Positions 5,945 to 13,285 of a stretch of DNA of 45,899 bases are shown here, piece after piece. The notes under the pieces are model-generated. The model was not told the origin of the DNA. It worked only from the letters and a program-made list of their open reading frames with translations, and did no database searches. Each line of letters opens with the position of its first letter. Positions within the stretch are counted from its first letter, which is position 1. The stretch is from the IMG/VR virus record IMGVR_UViG_3300047510_000698, positions 1 through 45,899 of that record; one strand, written 5' to 3'. Position numbers and translations under genes: made by a program. This DNA is from a virus.

Positions 5945-6115
5945 TCAGTCAACGACAGAGTAACAAGCAACAGAGGAAGGAATACCAGAGAGTGCTAACG
6001 AACCATTGCGATCATCAGCATAATCTTGAGCGTCTTCTTCAGAGTAGAAAGGTCCAATATACTCGGGAGAATCGAGAGCATTGGAATCGAAACGGACGGT
6101 GAAAGTGTTAGTCAT
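5945..6115 (-). CDS. Hypothetical acidic protein, 56 aa
   Basis: Starts MTNTFTVRFDSNALDSPEYI and continues with an acidic YSEEDAQDYADDRNGS segment. Start fused to an element copy (6114-6146). It leads a chain with 5807-5941, 5658-5810 and 5521-5661. Confidence 0.65.
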   Translation of the reverse strand: MTNTFTVRFDSNALDSPEYIGPFYSEEDAQDYADDRNGSLALSGIPSSVACYSVVD

Positions 6116-6146
6116 ACTACTAGGACACTTTGGGCGTCCCCCCTTT
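6114..6146 (-). repeat. Dispersed stem-loop element, copy 5
   Basis: AAAGGGGGGACG, variable CCC, AAAGTGTCCTAGTAGTAT; its last AT begin the ATG of gene 5945-6115. Confidence 0.85.
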
Positions 6147-6149
6147 CTA

Positions 6150-6293
6150 TCAGTTAAACTTTGCGTTCACTCCAACTACCTTACAAGTTGGGTTGCGAGC
6201 GAGTGCAGTTTCACGCGCATCTTTGGGTGTGCTAGCATACACTTCCTCAGTGAAGACTTTGCCGCCTTGATAGAGTTTAACTTCGTATTTCAT
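6150..6293 (-). CDS. Hypothetical protein, 47 aa
   Basis: Starts MKYEVKLYQGGKVFTEEVYA, a short beta-beta-alpha-like pattern similar to small phage proteins that begin with a beta hairpin. Start overlaps the stop of gene 6290-6451 (ATGA). Confidence 0.65.
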   Translation of the reverse strand: MKYEVKLYQGGKVFTEEVYASTPKDARETALARNPTCKVVGVNAKFN

Positions 6294-6451
6294 ACAGAAG
6301 GAATAACAGAGATTTCTTTAATGTTGAGACCGCAGAGTTGATTATAGACGCGATTTAGGATAAGTTTGTCTGCGGTCTTTGCGTTGGATTTCTCATACCA
6401 AATAGTACAACATCCATCTTTAGTTTCAACCATCACGCGATAGTTTTTCAT
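6290..6451 (-). CDS. Hypothetical protein, 53 aa
   Basis: Starts MKNYRVMVETKDGCCTIWYE and ends IKEISVIPSV. A small alpha/beta layout, like its neighbour 6150-6293, to which it is coupled. Unknown function. Confidence 0.65.
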   Translation of the reverse strand: MKNYRVMVETKDGCCTIWYEKSNAKTADKLILNRVYNQLCGLNIKEISVIPSV

Positions 6452-6457
6452 TTCAGT

Positions 6458-6643
6458 TCATTCACCATCAAGAGTTCCTCTATCGTATCCAATTTCTTCA
6501 CCAACATCATAACCGTCACTATAACCTTCTTCGTAAAGTGCTCGGGCAAACTTCAAGAGGTTTTCTGGATTGTTTTCATCAATAGGATGAATTGCAAGAA
6601 AATGAGAAGCAAGTTTTAGAAGTTCTTCGTCTTTCATAATCAA
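6458..6643 (-). CDS. Hypothetical acidic protein, 61 aa
   Basis: Starts MIMKDEELLKLASHFLAIHP; the C-terminus is tyrosine- and glycine-rich (YSDGYDVGEEIGYDRGTLDG). Start is adjacent to the stop of gene 6644-6874. Soluble, unknown. Confidence 0.6.
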   Translation of the reverse strand: MIMKDEELLKLASHFLAIHPIDENNPENLLKFARALYEEGYSDGYDVGEEIGYDRGTLDGE

Positions 6644-6874
6644 TCAGGCAGGAAGAACACAGAAAGTACCACACCAACCGCGAACCCATTCTAGAGTTTC
6701 ACGGTAAGATGTGCGAGGGTTAGACATTTCCATCGTCTTACCATTGCGGGGATTGTGTGCTACAGCGACGAAAGAATAACCTTTGTTCTCATCACCAGAC
6801 TGTTCGATCCACATTTGGTTGACTTTACCTTCCTTCCAATTTGTATGGTAGGAGTAGATTTCAGAAACGATCAT
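6644..6874 (-). CDS. Hypothetical protein, 76 aa
   Basis: Starts MIVSEIYSYHTNWKEGKVNQ; contains SNPRTSYRETLEWVRGWC near the C-terminus. First gene after element copy 6892-6924, with a 17-nt leader. Unknown function. Confidence 0.65.
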   Translation of the reverse strand: MIVSEIYSYHTNWKEGKVNQMWIEQSGDENKGYSFVAVAHNPRNGKTMEMSNPRTSYRETLEWVRGWCGTFCVLPA

Positions 6875-6891
6875 CGGTTGAGTGTGTGCTT

Positions 6892-6924
6892 ATACTACTA
6901 GGACACTTTGCGCGTCCCCCCTTT
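6892..6924 (-). repeat. Dispersed stem-loop element, copy 6
   Basis: AAAGGGGGGACG, variable CGC, AAAGTGTCCTAGTAGTAT, then AAGCAC and the start of gene 6644-6874. Confidence 0.85.
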
Positions 6925-6932
6925 GCATCACT

Positions 6933-7196
6933 CTACCAAGTGCCTCTCTGAATGTGGATCTTGCGGATCTCAGCATAAATGAACCGACGCAGTTTATCAT
7001 CTGTGCTACTATCGAACGCAACATAAAGACGATTGAGATATTCATCTTGTGTGGTGCATTTGATACTCTCTTTAGAGCTCATTCCGATGTCGTTGAGTGT
7101 AGAACCTGCCTTAACACGATTTTTTCCGAAGTTCCCAGAAACCCTACCTTGTGTGCGAAGTTTAGGTTTAATCTTGGAGAGATTTGAGTAAGTCAT
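6933..7196 (-). CDS. Hypothetical basic protein, 87 aa
   Basis: Starts MTYSNLSKIKPKLRTQGRVS. The N-terminal 35 residues are basic and Gly-rich, followed by helices (EYLNRLYVAFDSSTDDKLRR). Possible nucleic-acid binding. Start overlaps the stop of gene 7193-7342. Confidence 0.6.
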   Translation of the reverse strand: MTYSNLSKIKPKLRTQGRVSGNFGKNRVKAGSTLNDIGMSSKESIKCTTQDEYLNRLYVAFDSSTDDKLRRFIYAEIRKIHIQRGTW

Positions 7197-7342
7197 TCTT
7201 CCTCAGTCACAGCATCAAAAAAGAACTCATAAGTTGCAGAACCATTTACACTTGGTTTTGCACTCTTGAACCATTCAACAGGACATTCTTTCAACCATTC
7301 ATTAAAATCTATGTGCTGACTTGTGAGATTTGGTACAGTCAT
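7193..7342 (-). CDS. Hypothetical protein, 49 aa
   Basis: Starts MTVPNLTSQHIDFNEWLKEC and ends VTEEE. Start and stop overlap both neighbours by 4 bp. Unknown. Confidence 0.6.
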   Translation of the reverse strand: MTVPNLTSQHIDFNEWLKECPVEWFKSAKPSVNGSATYEFFFDAVTEEE

Positions 7343-7566
7343 CGTGCTTCAATACTGATGATTTCAATAAACATTTGAGCGAGTTCGATTTGCAACTCAT
7401 CATCTGTGATTGGGACATTAGCATCAACAAACTCCATAGAAAGTTCCATCAAAAGAGTTGTGATACGCTCGTCTTCATACACATAGTTTGCAAAGTCACG
7501 TTTGAAACCATCACGCAGAAGTTGCAACGATTTTGTGATGCTTTGGTCTTTGGTGGTTTCAGTCAT
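7339..7566 (-). CDS. Hypothetical helical protein, 75 aa
   Basis: Start set at the ATG 7564-7566 (MTETTKDQSITKSLQLLRDG), not the longer frame to 7605, because it overlaps the end of gene 7559-7780. Acidic amphipathic helices. Unknown. Confidence 0.6.
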   Translation of the reverse strand: MTETTKDQSITKSLQLLRDGFKRDFANYVYEDERITTLLMELSMEFVDANVPITDDELQIELAQMFIEIISIEAR

Positions 7567-7780
7567 TTGGGTTGCAATCATAATTGTTGATGATGTTACG
7601 GGCAAACTTCATAAAATCATATGAGGTCATAGTTTCAGTTTCACCGTGATCGAAACAATAACCATCCAGCATATCTGTTTGGTTGTAAGTATTCACAATC
7701 AACAAACAAGCATCATAAAGTGCTGCCTGATGTTCTTCCTCAGAGTGAAACTGAAGTGCGTTGTAGGTAGGAATAGTCAT
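7559..7780 (-). CDS. Hypothetical protein, 73 aa
   Basis: Start at 7778-7780 (MTIPTYNALQFHSEEEHQAA), adjacent to the stop of gene 7783-8136; the longer frame to 7813 would overlap that gene. Acidic, helical. Unknown. Confidence 0.6.
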   Translation of the reverse strand: MTIPTYNALQFHSEEEHQAALYDACLLIVNTYNQTDMLDGYCFDHGETETMTSYDFMKFARNIINNYDCNPND

Positions 7781-7782
7781 AA

Positions 7783-8136
7783 TCAGCGAGCGTACAGATA
7801 AGAACCAGACCAATCAGCGTTCTCAAAACACTTCTCACGGGAAGGAATAGAGAGCAGATTGTAACGCTCACCCTTCGCAGGTGCCTTTACACTTGCAGGT
7901 TTCAATACTGAACCAGTTTTCTTATCAATAAAGGCGTGGATGCTATCACGACGGTCTCCAATATACATCCAGATTTTATGATACTTGCGACCAGAACTAT
8001 CCAGTTCATAGAAGTAACCATCGGGTGCATCTTGCTGGAGAGCATCACACAGCATCATACCATACTTAACGATGTTAAGGTAGATTGTGTTGCTTGCATC
8101 TTTCTGTGCAGCGTATTCAGCGAGAGTGATAGTCAT
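7783..8136 (-). CDS. Hypothetical protein, 117 aa
   Basis: Start at 8134-8136 (MTITLAEYAAQKDASNTIYL). The middle has YFYELDSSGRKYHKIWMYIG and a RDSIHAFIDKKTGSVLKPAS segment, a beta-rich domain seen in several phage hypothetical proteins. Located between genes 8144-8338 and 7559-7780 in one tight run. Confidence 0.65.
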   Translation of the reverse strand: MTITLAEYAAQKDASNTIYLNIVKYGMMLCDALQQDAPDGYFYELDSSGRKYHKIWMYIGDRRDSIHAFIDKKTGSVLKPASVKAPAKGERYNLLSIPSREKCFENADWSGSYLYAR

Positions 8137-8143
8137 TTTAGTT

Positions 8144-8338
8144 TCAGAGATTGTTCCAGAGAGCATTAACAACTACGTCAGCAGCACCTGCTACATTATC
8201 ACGCACAATCAGTCGCAGAGTTTCTGCACCTTGCGGATGTTTGTGCATTTCGCGGATATTATCTGCAGTGCGAGGATCATTAGCAGCATCCACAATCATT
8301 TCAGCGATTTGGTTAATCATTTTATCGTTGGTCCTCAT
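8144..8338 (-). CDS. Hypothetical protein, 64 aa
   Basis: Start at the ATG 8336-8338 (MRTNDKMINQIAEMIVDAAN). The longer frame to 8413 would translate the dispersed element and is rejected. Helical; the sequence ADNIREMHKHPQGAETLRL may form a helix-turn-helix, but this is not certain. Confidence 0.65.
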   Translation of the reverse strand: MRTNDKMINQIAEMIVDAANDPRTADNIREMHKHPQGAETLRLIVRDNVAGAADVVVNALWNNL

Positions 8339-8368
8339 ACTACTAGGACACTTTGAGCGTCCCCCCTT
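8337..8368 (-). repeat. Dispersed stem-loop element, copy 7
   Basis: AAGGGGGGACG, variable CTC, AAAGTGTCCTAGTAGTAT; its last AT begin the ATG of gene 8144-8338. It overlaps the stop of gene 8367-9263. Confidence 0.85.
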
Positions 8369-9263
8369 ACCAACTCTTTGCAAGATTGAAGTTAGCACGG
8401 GAGAAACATTCACGATTTACCAACTTAAACATTCCAAACTCATTCGTCATAACGTATCCTTCAGCATCAATACGATTGTATCCGATATAAGCAGCAGGAC
8501 CATCATTGCGGCAGAGGAACAAGCAATCATCTTTGATAGACTTCACCAGCGACCACAAACGGATGAGGTTAGGGTCACAATCAAAGTCATTCACATTATC
8601 TACAGTAATCTGCTCTCCTGCACGAATAAAATCATTCAATTTCTTGGTAATCTTTGCTGCTTCCTTGTTAGAAACAAACTCACACATCGTAGACATTTGG
8701 CGGGCAAACGCACAAACTTCTTTTACATCAGCGAACGATTCTTGCTGATGAACGATGTAAGCATCAGGTTTCACAAACTTGCAGTAATGTGTATCGGTGA
8801 TGATGAACTTCATCGGATACGCTACTGCATCACGCAAATCATTCTCTGCGATGTAGACAGTATGAGGAGCAAGAATAATCTCCTCATTCACCACATCAGG
8901 AAACTTGTAGGTGATAGTATTTGGTTTGTACTCATCACTACCACCAAACCCGATAAAGTCTGCTTGAATGATAGCATTTACACGCGGCAGATAGTCAAAG
9001 CAAGCGTGAAGAATGTTTGCTACATTACCTTCGTGATTTGCATCAATATCTTGATGCGATTCGTTGATTTTGATTTTAACTTTATTGAAGACACTTTTGG
9101 TCCCCACGAAGAAGTTACCAGTCGCAGGATTGATACCAAAAACTACTGCAGGAGCGCCATCAATCTTTACAGACAGATCGCCAGCAGTTACAAACCAATC
9201 CAGCACAGACAGATCGCCCGTGAGAATAGAATCTTCAGGATGTTGCAGGTGAGTGTTCTTCAT
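8367..9263 (-). CDS. Nucleotidyltransferase/ligase-like protein (KxDG motif)
   Basis: 298 aa. The motifs of covalent nucleotidyltransferases (DNA/RNA ligases, capping enzymes) appear in order: motif I KIDG with Lys33, followed by the family-typical APAVVFG and FFVGTKSVFN; a motif III-like ADFIGF (101-106); motif IV-like AEGYV (267-271); motif V-like FK (279-280). This matches phage proteins annotated as DUF6267 (from memory). If active it would form a Lys33-AMP intermediate and act on nucleic acid ends, but the C-terminal OB domain of classic ligases is absent. It is first in its transcript, with its start fused to an element copy and a terminator immediately upstream. Confidence 0.65.
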   Translation of the reverse strand: MKNTHLQHPEDSILTGDLSVLDWFVTAGDLSVKIDGAPAVVFGINPATGNFFVGTKSVFNKVKIKINESHQDIDANHEGNVANILHACFDYLPRVNAIIQADFIGFGGSDEYKPNTITYKFPDVVNEEIILAPHTVYIAENDLRDAVAYPMKFIITDTHYCKFVKPDAYIVHQQESFADVKEVCAFARQMSTMCEFVSNKEAAKITKKLNDFIRAGEQITVDNVNDFDCDPNLIRLWSLVKSIKDDCLFLCRNDGPAAYIGYNRIDAEGYVMTNEFGMFKLVNRECFSRANFNLAKSW

Positions 9264-9294
9264 ACTACTAGGACACTTTGGGCGTCCCCCCTTT
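9262..9294 (-). repeat. Dispersed stem-loop element, copy 8
   Basis: AAAGGGGGGACG, variable CCC, AAAGTGTCCTAGTAGTAT; the last AT begin the ATG of gene 8367-9263. A rho-independent terminator (9303-9328) lies 8 bp upstream of this copy. Confidence 0.85.
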
Positions 9295-9302
9295 CATAAA
9301 AC

Positions 9303-9328
9303 AAAAAAAGGGAACTCATTGAGTTCCC
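9303..9328 (-). terminator. Rho-independent terminator
   Basis: GGGAACTCA (9310-9318) pairs with TGAGTTCCC (9320-9328), followed on the minus strand by seven T. It ends the transcript of gene 9339-9593. Confidence 0.8.
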
Positions 9329-9338
9329 ATGTACCACT

Positions 9339-9593
9339 TCAATTAGTGGCGTATTTGGAGCGGATTTGCTGATATTGATCGAGAACATAATCCATTGCGT
9401 TCTTCACATAAGGAAAAACAGTTTGAGTAACTTTACTCACATCTTCACGAAGTTTGTTGACTTCATACTGATGGATTTGCCAGCGAACTTTAATGTCTTG
9501 CAGATATTGCTGGCGAGTGATGAGAACCTCAGGAACTTTCACTTCGTTAGCAACAACTTCAACATTTGCAGTTTGCTTGCGAGCGCGAGGCAT
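9339..9593 (-). CDS. Hypothetical helical protein, 84 aa
   Basis: Start set at the ATG 9591-9593 (MPRARKQTANVEVVANEVKV). The longer frame to 9704 would translate an element copy and part of the methyltransferase gene. A basic N-terminus precedes a long amphipathic helix (WQIHQYEVNKLREDVSKVTQ) that may form a coiled coil. Last gene before the 9303-9328 terminator. Confidence 0.6.
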   Translation of the reverse strand: MPRARKQTANVEVVANEVKVPEVLITRQQYLQDIKVRWQIHQYEVNKLREDVSKVTQTVFPYVKNAMDYVLDQYQQIRSKYATN

Positions 9594-9609
9594 AGATTGG
9601 ATGCGTCTT

Positions 9610-9642
9610 ACACTACTAGGACACTTTGGGAGTCCCCCCTTT
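9610..9642 (-). repeat. Dispersed stem-loop element, copy 9
   Basis: AAAGGGGGGACT, CCC, AAAGTGTCCTAGTAGTGT. It lies between the stop of the methyltransferase gene and the start of gene 9339-9593. Confidence 0.8.
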
Positions 9643-10720
9643 AGTTCAACGCAGACAATAAAGGATTTTGATATTGCTTGAGAGAATCTGGAAGGTGCTT
9701 CCAAATAGTTTTCTGTATGATGTCGAATCGAAGATTAAATGCACCATTTGTAGACGCAAATGCTACATCAGACCAGTTAATTGATTGCATCACATTATCA
9801 ATCACATCTTTGTCTGCAAGTGCTACAATTCCATAACCTCTACGATGTGGTAGATTCTCAAAGTCATCATAGACTTTTACACTCTCTTCACCGAAACACG
9901 TTGATGGCAAATAATAGTCACAAGAGTACAGATGTTGTTTGTTTCGTGTGCTTCCTGGTGTGCCACCATCAGAGAGAGAATAGAGTTTGATGATGTTAGT
10001 CAGATCAACAACTTCCTCCTCGATTTTGTAGTCCTTCGCCCAGATCTGAAAGACTACATTTACGGTCACAGTTTTGCCATCAGGATAGTGAAATGAAGAA
10101 TCCACAACTTCAGTGTGAATCAGATTCATACCTTTCACTCTTGATTTACAACTACCTTTGCCGTTGCTATCAAACAACTGCGGTAGAATGAAGCATACGA
10201 AATCAGAGAACTGTGCGGCATGATTGATGAACTTAAGGGCTAAATGTCCTCTGAGTCCAAATGGTGGATTGCCGATACAAATGTTCTTTTGAGTATCAGG
10301 TTTCCACCTTAAAAAGTCTTGTTTCTCTACACCATCACATTGAGGTTCGATGTCAACACCAACACGCTGATAGATGGGTAGAATGTTATAGAAACTACCA
10401 TCACCTGCTGATGGTTCAATAAAGGTGTATTCACGCAAATCTACACCAAGATCACCTAGAATCTTGAGAGTTTGATTGTAACAATACTCAGCAGTATTTG
10501 GATCAGTAAAGAACTGATCCTTTTGCTTTTCAGTAAAGTTAGAGTAAAGAACTGGCACATCTGCTAACCTACACAAATCAAAATAGTATTGTGGAGGAAC
10601 TTCTTTCTTCTCAATCCAACGGTTCACTGTACCTTTATGCAGGTACAGTTCTTGACACACAGTATCAATACCAAACTTTTGATAGATCGGAAGAAAGAAG
10701 TCGTAGATGTTTTTCATCAA
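9641..10720 (-). CDS. DNA adenine N6-methyltransferase
   Basis: 359 aa. The N-terminus (about residues 14-40, FGIDTVCQELYLHKGTVNRW) looks like a helix-turn-helix. The Rossmann MTase core follows with an AdoMet-binding motif I IEPSAGDGSF (101-110) and the catalytic amino-methyltransferase motif NPPF (151-154). The preceding segment QFFTDPNTAEYC is typical for N6A MTases of type I/IIG style. It likely methylates adenine in phage DNA. It overlaps by 4 bp the preceding nuclease-like gene, forming a restriction-modification-like pair. A solitary protective methylase is the alternative. Confidence 0.85.
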   Translation of the reverse strand: MMKNIYDFFLPIYQKFGIDTVCQELYLHKGTVNRWIEKKEVPPQYYFDLCRLADVPVLYSNFTEKQKDQFFTDPNTAEYCYNQTLKILGDLGVDLREYTFIEPSAGDGSFYNILPIYQRVGVDIEPQCDGVEKQDFLRWKPDTQKNICIGNPPFGLRGHLALKFINHAAQFSDFVCFILPQLFDSNGKGSCKSRVKGMNLIHTEVVDSSFHYPDGKTVTVNVVFQIWAKDYKIEEEVVDLTNIIKLYSLSDGGTPGSTRNKQHLYSCDYYLPSTCFGEESVKVYDDFENLPHRRGYGIVALADKDVIDNVMQSINWSDVAFASTNGAFNLRFDIIQKTIWKHLPDSLKQYQNPLLSALN

Positions 10721-11319
10721 CCAAAGTGCTTAACAAGGTGAGAGACAACCCCAGCATCGTCAGGGTTATTTACGTCATAACAGAAAGTATAACCTGCTTT
10801 GATAGCATTTGCAACAGTAACACGGGAGAAATCAAACTTCCACTTATCCTCTTGAGATTCACGGAGAGTTGCTTTCTTTCCAAGAATAGGATCTTTCTCA
10901 TTCTGAAAGAGTTTCTCCATGTTAGCAGGAGTCAGGACAGTAATGTAGATCTTATCATAGTCTACATCAACAAACGTCAATTTGTCCCAGACAGATTTAG
11001 CATAGATGTTCTCATGTTGCCAGTTGGCACTCTTAGCACACGAAAATGCAGTCTTTACTTCATTCTTGAGTTTCTTAATCAGATTGACGAGGATGTCATA
11101 AGTGCCACCATCTTCAGGGCGGGTGTTACAATCACCATCCCACTTAGATTCAATCTTAGCAACCTCAGTAATGATACGGAAGAGGAACTTTTCACCCCAA
11201 CGACCACGCTCATCATTAGTGATAAGAGTCAGAGGTTCAAATGGAGAACCTTTCCATTCTTGATTGCTATTTTCAACTGCTTCCTCAATAGTTTCATTGA
11301 GAATAGAAAGAACTGTCAT
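10717..11319 (-). CDS. Putative PD-(D/E)xK endonuclease
   Basis: 200 aa. Residues 38-48 (RGRWGEKFLFR, Glu43) form the conserved N-terminal helix of many restriction-type nucleases. Asp75 (GTYDILV) and Glu87-x-Lys89 (KLKNEVKTAF) are spaced as in the PD-(D/E)xK catalytic core, followed by beta strands (TFVDVDYDKIYITVLT, 115-130). It is the first gene after element copy 11331-11365 and overlaps the adenine methyltransferase by 4 bp, as in type II restriction-modification modules. Target unknown; it could cut host or competitor DNA. The identification rests on motif and context only. Confidence 0.6.
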   Translation of the reverse strand: MTVLSILNETIEEAVENSNQEWKGSPFEPLTLITNDERGRWGEKFLFRIITEVAKIESKWDGDCNTRPEDGGTYDILVNLIKKLKNEVKTAFSCAKSANWQHENIYAKSVWDKLTFVDVDYDKIYITVLTPANMEKLFQNEKDPILGKKATLRESQEDKWKFDFSRVTVANAIKAGYTFCYDVNNPDDAGVVSHLVKHFG

Positions 11320-11330
11320 GATTTGTGTTG

Positions 11331-11365
11331 ATACACTATTGGAACATTTTAGGCGTCCCCCCTTT
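11331..11365 (-). repeat. Dispersed stem-loop element, copy 10 (diverged)
   Basis: AAAGGGGGGACG, CCT, AAAATGTTCCAATAGTGTAT, then a 12-nt leader to the ATG of the nuclease-like gene. The stem is weakened and partly rebuilt. Confidence 0.7.
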
Positions 11366-11366
11366 G

Positions 11367-11540
11367 TTACAATGGGAGTTGTGCTACACTTTTACCCTTC
11401 TTGTGATCTGTGATGTACTTTCGTGCTGATGCCTCAGTCTTACAAAGTTTCTCAAGTTGTTGACCCTTGTGTATAATGAGATACTGTTTTCCATAAGGAA
11501 TCGCAGCGTACTCATCTTTATACATTGTGAATCCTTCCAT
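11367..11540 (-). CDS. Hypothetical basic protein, 57 aa
   Basis: Starts MEGFTMYKDEYAAIPYGKQY; a small beta-beta-alpha protein with a basic C-terminus (YITDHKKGKSVAQL). Behind a strong promoter (11586-11614) placed after the helicase terminator, so it begins the transcript that also carries the nuclease and methyltransferase. Confidence 0.7.
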   Translation of the reverse strand: MEGFTMYKDEYAAIPYGKQYLIIHKGQQLEKLCKTEASARKYITDHKKGKSVAQLPL

Positions 11541-11585
11541 TTGTTATACTTTCCAAAAAATCGTTGATTTGGTTGCAGCAGACCT

Positions 11586-11614
11586 ATCATAGCACGTCTG
11601 CAGTAGAAATGCAA
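11586..11614 (-). promoter_or_regulatory. Sigma70-type promoter
   Basis: Minus-strand TTGCAT (11609-11614), 17-bp spacer, TATGAT (11586-11591), directly downstream of the helicase terminator and 46 bp upstream of the start at 11540. Confidence 0.7.
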
Positions 11615-11638
11615 AAAAATCAGGGTTTGCACCCTGAT
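11613..11638 (-). terminator. Rho-independent terminator
   Basis: ATCAGGGT (11619-11626) pairs with ACCCTGAT (11631-11638), loop of 4, followed on the minus strand by seven T. It ends the helicase transcript. Confidence 0.85.
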
Positions 11639-11661
11639 GGAGACTGGGTTCTCAGTGAGAC

Positions 11662-12903
11662 TCACCTGCGAACCACACTGATGGCAGGTTCCCCCTTCTG
11701 AAAAATAGTATCAACAACAGACTGAACTGCGCGAGCAGTGCTGATACCAACCTTAGAGTACACAGGCACACAAACCAGACCAAACGATTTGCTATACTGA
11801 GTGAGGTTGCCAGGTTCAATACGTCCATCGCGCATACCTTTCGCATCATCGTGATGCAGACGGATGCAACGTCCGATGGTCTGACTGATACCAATGAAGT
11901 CCATATTACGGAGGAAGAGTACCGCTTCCAGACCGCTGACGTTGATACCCTCAGCGAGGATGCTATGGTGTAGAACAACAAACTTTTTGTCGTTATCCTT
12001 ACCCCAGGCAGATAGGGTGTCAAAGAATACCTCACGGTTCACTTTGCGACCATCAATCACAGCACCAGTCTTGGCAGTGATATACATCCAAGAGTAACCG
12101 CGATTCTCTAGTTCGGAGCAGAAATCAGTTTCAGACACCAGAGCAACGATTTGCTTGGTTGCCTTAGAACAGATCAGGATCTTACCGACGCTGTTCTCAT
12201 CAATCGTTTCCAGCAGATTCTCAGCGTCCCGATCATAGTTGGTCTGCTTACCAGTTACCATCGGCAGTTGCTTGACGATAACTTTAGGAGGCACAATGTA
12301 TCCACCTTCAACTAGCTCAGGAGCAGGAACTTTGCAGATCACTTGACCGTAGACTGCAGAATCATTCATTCCTGGTTTACCCACAGCAAGCGAATGTTTG
12401 GGGGTAGCAGTGAAGAAGTACGCACGTTTTGCGTTAGCAGAGAAGTGCTCTGTAGCAGGGAAAAAGTGACGCTGAACGCTGTTATGTGCTTCGTCAAAGT
12501 AGATCGTATCCACATCAATCTCTGCGACTTGAAGACGCGACAGAGAGTTGTAGGTGGTTACAATCAGGCGATGATTGTCGGCATTAGCATTAACCCAGTT
12601 GTAAATCTCACGCGGACGAGTAGAAGATTCGTGATGCGTCTCACCACTATGAACGTGGAAGACTTTAGCGTTAGTGATAAACTCCAGAAACTCAGCAGAC
12701 AGTTGCTCTGCAAGCAGAATACGCGGAGCGACTACAACAATGGTCTGAGGAGTTTCAGACTGGAACTCACGCAGAGCATCATAGATCATCTTGAGAGTCT
12801 TTCCACCACCAGTAGGAACAATGATCTGACCTTTGTTATGCTGTTGCATAGCAGCAACACCACGTTCCTGATGAGGGCGAAGTTGAATGTTCATAAGTTG
12901 CAT
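11662..12903 (-). CDS. SF2 DNA helicase (DEAH-box, ResIII-like)
   Basis: 413 aa. Walker A PTGGGKT (30-36), motif Ia VVAPRILLAEQL (58-69), DEAH box FDEAH (136-140), motif III FFTATP (163-168), and a motif VI-like QTIGRCIR with an arginine finger near residue 345. The fold matches the ResIII/UvsW-like group of superfamily 2 helicases, which act in recombination, replication restart or restriction. The first residues LRPHQERGV carry the Q-motif-like start. It is preceded by an element copy and followed by a terminator, so it is a single-gene transcript. Start set at the ATG 12901-12903; a second in-frame Met is at residue 4. Confidence 0.88.
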   Translation of the reverse strand: MQLMNIQLRPHQERGVAAMQQHNKGQIIVPTGGGKTLKMIYDALREFQSETPQTIVVVAPRILLAEQLSAEFLEFITNAKVFHVHSGETHHESSTRPREIYNWVNANADNHRLIVTTYNSLSRLQVAEIDVDTIYFDEAHNSVQRHFFPATEHFSANAKRAYFFTATPKHSLAVGKPGMNDSAVYGQVICKVPAPELVEGGYIVPPKVIVKQLPMVTGKQTNYDRDAENLLETIDENSVGKILICSKATKQIVALVSETDFCSELENRGYSWMYITAKTGAVIDGRKVNREVFFDTLSAWGKDNDKKFVVLHHSILAEGINVSGLEAVLFLRNMDFIGISQTIGRCIRLHHDDAKGMRDGRIEPGNLTQYSKSFGLVCVPVYSKVGISTARAVQSVVDTIFQKGEPAISVVRR

Positions 12904-12907
12904 TATC

Positions 12908-12939
12908 TAATACTAGGACAGTTTAGGCGTCCCCCCTTT
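12908..12939 (-). repeat. Dispersed stem-loop element, copy 11 (diverged)
   Basis: AAAGGGGGGACG, CCT, AAACTGTCCTAGTATTA, 5 bp before the helicase ATG. It begins at the stop of gene 12939-13253. Confidence 0.8.
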
Positions 12940-13253
12940 CAATCACCCGACATTCCCATTATGATGAGAATACCAAGGACAAGGGAAACAGGAATAGCAA
13001 TATACCAGTAAGTTACGAATAAGTAAAGAATAAATCCAATTCCTGCTAACCATACAAGTCCTTCAGTATCTCCAGAACTGAATGAAGAACCTCCACCATT
13101 GGAGCGAACTTCTCTCAAATTTGTAATCTGCTGAACATCACCGTGCTTAGCATAAATCTGCTGTTTTGCTCCACTAATAGTTGCTGCTTCAACTTCAGTC
13201 GTAATCCTACCGACTTGTGAGTTAACAAATACTTCTGCTCTCCAAGTAGCCAT
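12939..13253 (-). CDS. Membrane protein, 104 aa
   Basis: The N-terminal 50 residues (MATWRAEVFVNSQVGRITTE, then an alpha/beta stretch) are soluble. They are followed by a Gly/Ser-rich linker (SNGGGSSFSSG) and two hydrophobic helices (WLAGIGFILYLFVTYWYIAI, VSLVLGILIIMG). Located in the inner membrane with the soluble domain inside or outside. A late-type box lies 25 bp upstream. Confidence 0.65.
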   Translation of the reverse strand: MATWRAEVFVNSQVGRITTEVEAATISGAKQQIYAKHGDVQQITNLREVRSNGGGSSFSSGDTEGLVWLAGIGFILYLFVTYWYIAIPVSLVLGILIIMGMSGD

Positions 13254-13277
13254 AATAAAGTTTCAAGTAAGTGTTGA

Positions 13278-13285
13278 TTATTTAG
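13278..13285 (-). promoter_or_regulatory. Late-type promoter box CTAAATAA
   Basis: Minus-strand CTAAATAA, 25 bp upstream of the membrane protein start at 13253. It overlaps the end of gene 13278-13868. Confidence 0.5.

Noticed and set aside
8151-9299. 382-residue plus-strand ORF
   Set aside because: Antisense to two supported genes, crosses two dispersed elements and has no promoter or ribosome binding site.
10591-11331. 246-residue plus-strand ORF opposite the nuclease and methyltransferase
   Set aside because: Both opposite-strand genes have clear motifs and coupling, while this frame has none.
11384-11665. 93-residue minus-strand ORF across the helicase terminator
   Set aside because: It would translate through a terminator and promoter; gene 11367-11540 in another frame fits the signals.
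12343-13011. 222-residue plus-strand ORF
   Set aside because: Antisense to the helicase and crossing an element copy; no family pattern.
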